Shown in pieces: positions 1 to 4,758 of a stretch of 8,450 nt of DNA. The position numbers were made by a program, and so were the translations under genes. The notes under the pieces are model-generated. The model saw only the letters and a list, made by a program, of their open reading frames with translations, did no database searches and was not told the DNA's origin. The DNA is from an uncultured Collinsella sp. (lineage in GTDB: Bacteria; Actinomycetota; Coriobacteriia; Coriobacteriales; Coriobacteriaceae). The DNA lies in contig CAAFQK010000108.1 of assembly GCA_900765115.1 (NCBI GenBank), forward strand, positions 1-8,450, given 5' to 3'. Position 1 is the stretch's first letter; every line of letters begins with the position of its first letter.

Positions 1-4
1 CAGC

Positions 5-30
5 AAAATCGACTCTTTAGTTAAAAAGTC
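5..30 (-). terminator. Probable intrinsic terminator after hpf
   Basis: Read on the minus strand, positions 30-11 form an 8-bp stem (GACTTTTT / AAAGAGTC, one G-U pair) with a 4-base loop, followed by GATTTTG, a short U tract at 8-5. It lies about 55 bases past the hpf stop codon. A second perfect inverted repeat (CGTTAACT / AGTTAACG, about 57-79) sits closer to the stop but has no U tract. The stem is AT-rich and the U tract short, so termination may be weak. Confidence 0.45.
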
Positions 31-83
31 GGCCATCCGTATTGAATGGCAGCCAACCGTTAACTCATGCAAGTTAACGTATT

Positions 84-668
84 TTACTCGTCAAGTGTTT
101 CGATGCGGGGCTTGATGATGCCATATCCACCATTCTTACGGTGATACACCACATTGATGAGGCCAGTCGTCGCGTTCTCGAACACGTAGAAGTCGTGGCC
201 GAGCAAATCGGTCTGCACCAGCGCCTGCTCCTCAGTCATCGGGGTGACATCGATGACCTTCTCGCGGACGAGCAGGTCATCCTCCTCCTCGGGCAGCAGC
301 AGGTCGGCCAGATCCTCGACGCGCTCGACCGGTGCGACATCCGCTGCGCTGGCACCGCCCTGGCGGTTGTCCACGACCTTGGTCTTGAACTTGCGCAGCT
401 GACGGGTGACCTTATCGGCGGAGAGGTCGATGGCGGCGTACATATCTGCACCGTGCTCGGCAACGCGAATCACCGAACCGCGGGCACGAACCGTAACCTC
501 GACGATTGCCGGGTTGGGGTTCGAGGGGTTCTTCTCATAGCGAAGCACGACGTCGACTGTCATGGGCTCGATGTCGAAAACCTTGAGCGCCTCGCCGATC
601 TTCTCATCCACATGCGCACGCAGAGCATCGGTTACCGTCGTCTTGCGTCCAGAAACCTTGATATCCAT
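84..668 (-). CDS. hpf: Ribosome hibernation-promoting factor, long form
   Basis: A cytoplasmic protein that binds the 30S subunit near the decoding centre and pairs ribosomes into inactive 100S dimers in slow growth or stress. The 194-residue product has the expected two-part layout. Residues 1-100 are the S30AE ribosome-binding domain, opening MDIKVSGRKT and ending in the basic stretch KVTRQLRKFKTKVV. An acidic, low-complexity linker (about 105-133, with LLLPEEEDD) follows. Residues 134-194 are the dimerisation domain, with DLLGHDFYVFENATTGLINV and YHRKNGGYGIIKPR. The frame is open to 728, but the ATG at 668 is chosen because it begins the family consensus and has GGAG six bases upstream. 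It is separated from the gene at its right by a terminator, so it is probably a monocistronic unit with its own promoter in 669-885. The family assignment is very secure. Confidence 0.96.
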   Translation of the reverse strand: MDIKVSGRKTTVTDALRAHVDEKIGEALKVFDIEPMTVDVVLRYEKNPSNPNPAIVEVTVRARGSVIRVAEHGADMYAAIDLSADKVTRQLRKFKTKVVDNRQGGASAADVAPVERVEDLADLLLPEEEDDLLVREKVIDVTPMTEEQALVQTDLLGHDFYVFENATTGLINVVYHRKNGGYGIIKPRIETLDE

Positions 669-885
669 ACGTGGCTCCAATCTGCCTCGGGGACTTACTG
701 TACTGGCTATGTACCCATTGCCGTGCATTTAATCACGCGGATTCCCAAAGACCCGAATAACGATTGCTTGATACCGCATACCGAAGTCTCGCACTTTTCT
801 GTGGCAAAGTGCGCTATGGGAGAGCGACGGCGACTTTGGTTTTGCACCTAAAAAACGTATTTGACCTGCTGGTTTTATGGAAACG
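669..885 (-). promoter_or_regulatory. hpf upstream region with a small perfect dyad
   Basis: This intergenic stretch must carry the hpf promoter, because a terminator closes the preceding gene at 886-919. I cannot pick a convincing -35/-10 pair. The best -10-like element is an extended TGATTAAAT near 730-738, with no matching -35. A perfect 8-bp inverted repeat, CGCACTTT (790-797) and AAAGTGCG (806-813) around an 8-base spacer, could be an operator or a leader hairpin. It lacks a U tract on either strand. Confidence 0.3.
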
Positions 886-919
886 AAAAAGCCGGGCTCC
901 CCTGTTGGGAAAGCCCGGC
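886..919 (-). terminator. Intrinsic terminator of the solute-binding protein gene
   Basis: GCCGGGCT (891-898) pairs with AGCCCGGC (912-919), extended inward by CCC/GGG across a two-base bulge. On the minus strand the stem is followed directly by TTTTTCGTTT (890-881), a classic rho-independent terminator. On the plus strand no U tract follows, so it works only for leftward transcription. A 7-bp hairpin (949-955 / 961-967) lies between it and the stop codon at 986. Confidence 0.88.
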
Positions 920-985
920 AATGCGTGTTGAAACCGTGAAGAGGCCTCTCTCCTAGCGCATAGGAGACACCACCCCTAGCAATAA

Positions 986-1996
986 CTAGCTATTGAGCTT
1001 GTTAATGTCGTCGTCAGTGATAGTGCCCTCCTGGCTGGACGTTTTATCCTCGGAGGATGCACCCTCGCTGCTCGAATCGGAGGATGCGGACTCGCTGGAT
1101 CCGGTGTCGGTCGACTGCACGTCGGCGCCCGAGACCGTCTTGGTGGTGAGGTCATAGGGCATCGTACCGTACCAGACGGAGTGGACCGCCTCGAGCGTGC
1201 CGTCGGCCGTGATGCCGTCGAGGGCATCGCTCACGGCACGGCATAGCTCATCGTTGGCCGCGAGGCCCGCGACGCCGAGCGTCGAGGGTGTCTCGAGCGC
1301 GCCGACGTAAGAGATCTGGCTCATCAGGCGCGCAAGGTAGCCGCCGGCCGTGGAGTCGCAAATCACGTAGTCGATCTCGCCGGACTCGAGCGCCTCAAAG
1401 CACTCGTTGATGTTGGAGAAGGTCTTTTGGTTGGCCGTGATGCTCTGCTTGGCGAGCGCTTCCTGCGAGGCCGAGGAGGTCTGAACGCCCAGGGTAGCGG
1501 TGTTAAGCGTTTCGGTGGAAACGCTCAGCGACTCGCCGTCGCTCGTCTTTCCGAACACTGCCGCAGCGTCGTACAGGCAAGTACCAAGCGTGCTGATGTC
1601 ACCATCCGTGGAATTGATGTCACCAATGAAGATGTCGGCCTTTTTGTCGCCAAGCGCGGAATCGGCAGAAGACGCATCGACGAAGGCAACCTTAAGGCCC
1701 ATACGGCTTGCAAGGGCGCGGGCAGCATCGACCGCGTAGCCCGTGAGGTTACCATCGGCGCCCTGCATGGCCTGCGGGACATCGGAGGTATCGAGGGCAA
1801 CCGTCAGGGTACCGGGAGTGACCAGGGCATCGTCCGACACCGCCGGCGTGACGGTCTCGCGCTCGATCTGGTCAACCGTGGGCGTCGTGAACGTGGACAG
1901 TGGGTTGAACGCGCATCCGCTCAAGCCCAATACGGCAATGACCGCCGCGGTCCCAGCACCTAACCGAGCCGCGTGCATCAAGCTGCCCCTCACCAT
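986..1996 (-). CDS. Family-3 extracellular solute-binding lipoprotein
   Basis: Probably the ligand-receiving component of an ABC importer for amino acids or similar small polar solutes, tethered to the outer face of the membrane. The 336-residue product starts with a lipoprotein signal: an Arg in the n-region, a hydrophobic stretch (residues 12-25) and lipobox LSGC with Cys28 as the acylated residue. A family-3 (SBP_bac_3-like) domain follows, about residues 60-285, opening TPGTLTVALDTSD and including GNLTGYAVDAARALASRMGL, the alpha/beta segment KADIFIGDI, and ALESGEIDYVICDS. The last 45 residues are a Ser/Glu/Asp-rich tail, presumably disordered. ATG 1996 is used; ATG 1978, with GAGGGG seven bases upstream, is equally good. 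The frame stays open upstream to 2386, but starting there would bury the signal peptide. No permease or ATPase gene is adjacent, so the transport partner and substrate are unknown. Confidence 0.85.
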   Translation of the reverse strand: MVRGSLMHAARLGAGTAAVIAVLGLSGCAFNPLSTFTTPTVDQIERETVTPAVSDDALVTPGTLTVALDTSDVPQAMQGADGNLTGYAVDAARALASRMGLKVAFVDASSADSALGDKKADIFIGDINSTDGDISTLGTCLYDAAAVFGKTSDGESLSVSTETLNTATLGVQTSSASQEALAKQSITANQKTFSNINECFEALESGEIDYVICDSTAGGYLARLMSQISYVGALETPSTLGVAGLAANDELCRAVSDALDGITADGTLEAVHSVWYGTMPYDLTTKTVSGADVQSTDTGSSESASSDSSSEGASSEDKTSSQEGTITDDDINKLNS

Positions 1997-2327
1997 GTCC
2001 ACTACCCTGCCTTCTGTGTCGTATACAATCCGTGCGTTGCGCGGAATAACGGGTTGTTCCCACCAGCTGACCTGGTATTTGACCCCACACTTGCGCACCG
2101 GGGTGTTTGCTCGGGAGGCCGTAGCCACCTTCACGACTGGCCCGCTCGCCCGCGAGGCGGTATTGCCCCAAAGAAAGTAGAACGGACGGTGCGGCTTACA
2201 TCTAGGACGCGCCATGATCGCGCCGCGCTCACGCGGTCGCTTACGTGGATCCCTTTGACCGCGTCTGTCTTGGACTAGGATGGACATTTCGTCCGTCCGC
2301 AACCACAGCCTGGCAGGAACGTAGCGC
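1997..2327 (-). other. Long leader or upstream open frame of the lipoprotein gene
   Basis: From the predicted transcription start near 2321 to the lipoprotein ATG is about 325 bases, much more than an ordinary leader. The lipoprotein frame has no stop through this stretch. In-frame ATGs occur at 2287 (GGACG just upstream) and 2215. The 73 codons from 2215 show rising G/C from position 2 to 1 to 3 (about 56, 59 and 67 per cent by hand count), a weak coding-like bias. The translated segment includes VSWWEQPVIPRNARIVYDTE, which reads like protein but which I do not recognise. It may be an N-terminal extension, a remnant of another gene, or a structured leader RNA. I see no known riboswitch class. 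Confidence 0.3.
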
Positions 2328-2356
2328 ATTATAGCTAAGTTCAAGCTAAAGTTTAA
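2328..2356 (-). promoter_or_regulatory. Sigma-70-type promoter upstream of the lipoprotein gene
   Basis: On the minus strand a perfect TATAAT -10 box (2333-2328) is preceded, at a 17-base spacing, by TTAAAC (2356-2351), a 3-of-6 match to the -35 consensus. The flanking sequence is AT-rich in a GC-rich genome. The spacer carries a near direct repeat (ACTTTAGCT and ACTTAGCT) that could be a regulator site. Transcription would start near 2321. Confidence 0.6.
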
Positions 2357-2428
2357 GGTTAGGGGCGCCATTCGCACCGTGAGCACAGATTTTGCAGGTC
2401 GAAGCGGACCATTCGTGCCCCCATGAAG

Positions 2429-2476
2429 CCCGGAGCTCCCCTACGGGGAGCTCCGGGGCACCCGTCTCAAGGTGCC
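2429..2476. repeat. Two tandem GC-rich hairpins
   Basis: The first hairpin is a perfect 13-bp stem, CCCGGAGCTCCCC (2429-2441) with GGGGAGCTCCGGG (2445-2457), around a TAC triloop. The second is GGCACC (2457-2462) with GGTGCC (2471-2476) around an 8-base loop. Neither is followed by a U tract, so neither is a standard terminator. They adjoin, and overlap by four bases, the inverted-repeat element that begins at 2473, and may be part of the same unit. In RNA they would make a strong block to 3' exonucleases. Confidence 0.75.
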
Positions 2477-2503
2477 GTGGCCAAAAAATAGCAAATATGA
2501 GTA

Positions 2504-2524
2504 CTGTTACCAATTTAGTAGCAG
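2504..2524. promoter_or_regulatory. Operator-like 21-bp dyad, left copy
   Basis: CTGTTAC at the left pairs with GTAGCAG at the right around CAATTTA. Eight of ten positions pair by Watson-Crick rules, with one further G-T. It is the inner end of the left arm of the inverted-repeat element. The odd length and central AT-rich core are typical of a site bound by a dimeric helix-turn-helix protein. No such regulator is encoded in this window. Confidence 0.4.
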
Positions 2525-2647
2525 ACAATTTTGGCCTCTCGGACAGATTTTGCGCTCAGTGTCGCCAACCTGATGCTTAGTTATTCTACATTTGTTTATT
2601 ATCTTCTTACTTTACGACGCCTCCGAGTCCTAAATTCTTTGATTTTG

Positions 2648-2668
2648 CTGTTACTGATTTAGTGACAG
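2648..2668. promoter_or_regulatory. Operator-like 21-bp dyad, right copy
   Basis: CTGTTACT pairs with AGTGACAG around GATTT. Eight of ten positions are Watson-Crick and two are G-T. It is the inverted counterpart of the dyad at 2504-2524, with centres 144 bp apart. The two copies differ at several places yet each keeps its own symmetry, which suggests that the dyad itself is selected. Confidence 0.4.
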
Positions 2669-2728
2669 TACTCATATTTGCCATTTTTTGGCCAGGGCAT
2701 ATGAATAACCCCCTATTTTTGACGCGAA

Positions 2729-3838
2729 TTATACCGGCTTAAGCCCAAAACACGCCCGCAGCGTGTTAAGCAACGCCTCTTGCTTCTTCCTGCGGGCATC
2801 GACACGATTCCGGTACCGCTTTCGCATACGCTGGTGGATGCGCCATGCGAGCGCTTCCATCGCTTCCATGTCGCAGAGCATTTCGTTATTGACCGTCGCG
2901 ACCTCGATTCCCATAGTAATCAAGCCCGTGTTGCGTTTTTCATCATGGATACGTCCCCTCCGGGAGGAATGGCCCAGCTCGTCGTTGTATTCCAGGTCAA
3001 ACCGGGCTGCCTCCTGATATGCATCGCAAACTGCATGGGGCATCCCCGAGATTGCCTGCGCGCGGTCATCGAACTCGATCTTGTAGTCGGTCTTAAAGGG
3101 ACCGCAGGCAAATCCGCCATAGGAAAACGGAAGCGAAAACATGGCAAGCATGATGCACTCCATGGGTGAGCGCAGGTTTTCTGACAGGTAGGGACACAGG
3201 CGTAGCAGTTGTTTGGCCGCACTCCCCTTGCATGCCGCAAGGTAATCTGCCAGGCGATCGGGCGTCAGCACCGGCTCGACTTCAAAGTAGCCCACGTCTG
3301 CCGGTTGGTCCTTATCCTTTGCAAGTCTATTCGCAACAGGCGAGGTGTAGGGAGGCAGATACTTCCCGCGATCGCTTAGTGAAATCTTGGAACACAGTTC
3401 CTGGGCCAGTGCAAACGCCTGGATACAGCCGACCTCGCGGGCGACGGCAACACAAAGGGCCTCGGGAGATAGGCTGTACACCCCCGGTTCCACCTCTAGA
3501 ATCGAGCCGACAGGCAACCCGGAACACACGGACCAGCCCACGCCAGGCATGCGTCGGCGCTGCGCCGCAGATCCCACCAGCAAGCACAGATCTTCTTGCA
3601 CCTCGCCGCTTTTGGCTCCAATTCGCACCAGGTCGGGAAGATAGATATCCTCGGTCGAAGGCGATGACGTACACAGCACGCGGCGCTCTTCATCGGGATT
3701 GAGGTCCTTCCAGCCGATGTAGCCCATCTGCCGGCGCTCGGCTCGAATCATGCGCAACGCCGAGGCGCCCGTCAGGATCACGGAAGCCGCTAGCTGCTCT
3801 TTTGTCGGTTTGTTGCACTGCCTGATTGTTACCGCCAC
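2729..3838 (-). CDS. Hypothetical protein, Vsr/PD-(D/E)XK-like C-terminus
   Basis: A 369-residue protein I cannot name. No signal peptide or membrane segment is seen. The N-terminus has ILTGASALRMIRAERRQ (about 21-37). A middle segment, LRSPMECIMLAMFSLPFSYG (about 222-241), leads into residues 271-317, which look like a Vsr/DUF559-type nuclease core: CDAY, then FDLEYNDELGH, then DEKRNTGLITMGIEVATVN. Candidate catalytic residues are Asp272, Glu283, His290 and Asp299. The C-terminal 35 residues are strongly basic and may bind DNA. Similar proteins are, to my recollection, common in Coriobacteriia, sometimes near AbiEi-like annotations. Start GTG 3838 is preferred: GTAGGGG, overlapping the comF stop, lies eight bases upstream. 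TTG 3856 is the alternative. G+C appears lower than in tmk, holB and ricT, which suggests an accessory gene. Nuclease activity is an inference. Confidence 0.72.
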   Translation of the reverse strand: MAVTIRQCNKPTKEQLAASVILTGASALRMIRAERRQMGYIGWKDLNPDEERRVLCTSSPSTEDIYLPDLVRIGAKSGEVQEDLCLLVGSAAQRRRMPGVGWSVCSGLPVGSILEVEPGVYSLSPEALCVAVAREVGCIQAFALAQELCSKISLSDRGKYLPPYTSPVANRLAKDKDQPADVGYFEVEPVLTPDRLADYLAACKGSAAKQLLRLCPYLSENLRSPMECIMLAMFSLPFSYGGFACGPFKTDYKIEFDDRAQAISGMPHAVCDAYQEAARFDLEYNDELGHSSRRGRIHDEKRNTGLITMGIEVATVNNEMLCDMEAMEALAWRIHQRMRKRYRNRVDARRKKQEALLNTLRACFGLKPV

Positions 3839-3849
3839 ATGAATCACCC

Positions 3850-4656
3850 CTACCAAACGCGTGCGATAGCGAGGCCATCAACGGCCGCGGCACCGGCGCG
3901 CTTGAGTTCCGCCGAAGCCGCCGCCATCGTCGCACCCGTGGTGATAACGTCGTCGATAAGCAGCAGGCGGCGGCCTCGCACGTCCTCAACGGTCTCGTAC
4001 TTACCTCGGGCGCGTTCACGGCGTTCTTCACGACCGAGTTCACGCTGGTCGCCATGGCCGTACTTGACAAGGGCGTCGAGCAGCGGAACACCCGACAGCT
4101 CGCAAAATGGGCGCGCGATGGCTTCCATATGATCGAAGCCGCGTCGCCGAAACGCCGCCGCCGTCGCGGGCACAAACACCACTGCATCGGCGCCGGACAA
4201 CACACCGCCTAAGCGATCGGGCGCCGCGACCTGGGCATGTAAGGCGGTGTCGTATAGCAGCTCTGCCAGATACGACGCCAGGCGTCGCTCGCCCGCGTCT
4301 TTGTACGCTTTAATGATCCGCGGCAGCGGATGCGTGTAAACGGCACATGCCAGGCACCGGTCGAGAGCTTCGGCCATCGCCGAGGACGTACCCTCGACCG
4401 AGCACTCGGTGCACAGCAAGTCTCCAAACGGGGCGCCGCATCGAGTGCAGCTATGCCGCGGGTCGATGAGCGCGAGCGCGACCAGGCAGTCTTGGCAAAT
4501 AAGCGCACCGGCGCGCTCGCAGCCGGCACATCGCGTGGGCGACAACGCCTCAAGCGCCTCGTGCGCCGCCCGCTCGGCAAACGGTAGCAATTCATCCGCA
4601 AACGGTAGGATGTCGGCACCTTGCAGGCATCCCAACACATTCAAATGTCTCTTCAC
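3850..4656 (-). CDS. comF: ComF family phosphoribosyltransferase-like protein
   Basis: A cytoplasmic protein related to ComFC/GntX, which in transformable bacteria helps handle incoming single-stranded DNA; its reaction is not established. The 268-residue product has paired CxxC motifs forming two zinc ribbons: Cys43/46 with 54/57, and Cys70/73 with 82/85. A fifth pair is at Cys101/104. Then come the family segment RIIKAYKDAGERRLASYLAE (113-132), RRRGFDHMEAIAR (170-182), and the PRPP-binding loop LLLIDDVITTGAT (231-243). The length is slightly above the usual 220-240, because about 35 residues precede the first zinc ribbon. The start is GTG 4656, with GGGAGGG seven bases upstream, and that site is locked in a hairpin. 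The gene follows ricT after 102 bases, and its stop codon is part of the next gene's ribosome binding site. No other competence gene is in view, so a DNA-uptake role is only possible. Confidence 0.92.
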   Translation of the reverse strand: MKRHLNVLGCLQGADILPFADELLPFAERAAHEALEALSPTRCAGCERAGALICQDCLVALALIDPRHSCTRCGAPFGDLLCTECSVEGTSSAMAEALDRCLACAVYTHPLPRIIKAYKDAGERRLASYLAELLYDTALHAQVAAPDRLGGVLSGADAVVFVPATAAAFRRRGFDHMEAIARPFCELSGVPLLDALVKYGHGDQRELGREERRERARGKYETVEDVRGRRLLLIDDVITTGATMAAASAELKRAGAAAVDGLAIARVW

Positions 4657-4659
4657 GAC

Positions 4660-4695
4660 ACAACCCTCCCTACGCTCGGTCGCAGGGAGGGTTGT
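4660..4695 (-). promoter_or_regulatory. Hairpin sequestering the comF ribosome binding site
   Basis: A perfect 12-bp stem joins 4660-4671 (ACAACCCTCCCT) to 4684-4695 (AGGGAGGGTTGT) around a 12-base loop. In the minus-strand RNA the downstream arm contains the comF Shine-Dalgarno sequence AGGGAGGG, seven bases before the GTG start, so the folded form hides it. Neither strand has a U tract after the stem, so it is not a standard terminator. A smaller ACCCC/GGGGT hairpin (4713-4731) lies upstream in the same leader. A protein, an RNA or ribosomes reading through from ricT could open it. Confidence 0.65.
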
Positions 4696-4758
4696 TGATT
4701 CAGCGTCATGGTACCCCGACGCGTTTGGGGTCAGGCAGGTTAAATCCGTTTGCGTGCA

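Larger units (their letters stand above)
2473..2699. repeat. 227-bp element with 52-base inverted arms
   Basis: The left arm (2473-2524) and the reverse complement of the right arm (2648-2699) agree at 45 of 52 positions by hand alignment. They are almost identical over the outer 35 bases, which include TGGCCAAAAAAT and CAAATATGAGTACTGT. The 123-base interior (2525-2647) is AT-rich, especially near 2577-2647, with no convincing coding frame. Each arm ends inward in a 21-bp dyad (2504-2524 and 2648-2668). No clear target-site duplication is visible at the outer ends. The form fits a MITE-like or REP-like mobile element, or a pair of inverted regulator sites. Transcribed, it would fold into a long hairpin at the 3' end of the gene to its right. 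Confidence 0.8.

Noticed and set aside
141..851. 236-codon plus-strand open frame opposite hpf
   Set aside because: It has no family resemblance and lies over a certain hpf gene; it is a shadow frame.
2346..2580. Small open frames of about 60 codons on both strands across the hairpins and left arm
   Set aside because: Their codons run through the hairpins and repeat arm, and the products look like no known small protein. They are explained by the repeat.
2473..2699. Insertion sequence with a transposase gene
   Set aside because: The space between the arms is only 123 bases, there is no transposase-like frame and no clear target-site duplication, so only a non-autonomous element could be claimed.
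4660..4695. Bidirectional rho-independent terminator between ricT and comF
   Set aside because: The stem is strong but neither strand has a run of Us after it, and the stem includes the comF ribosome binding site.
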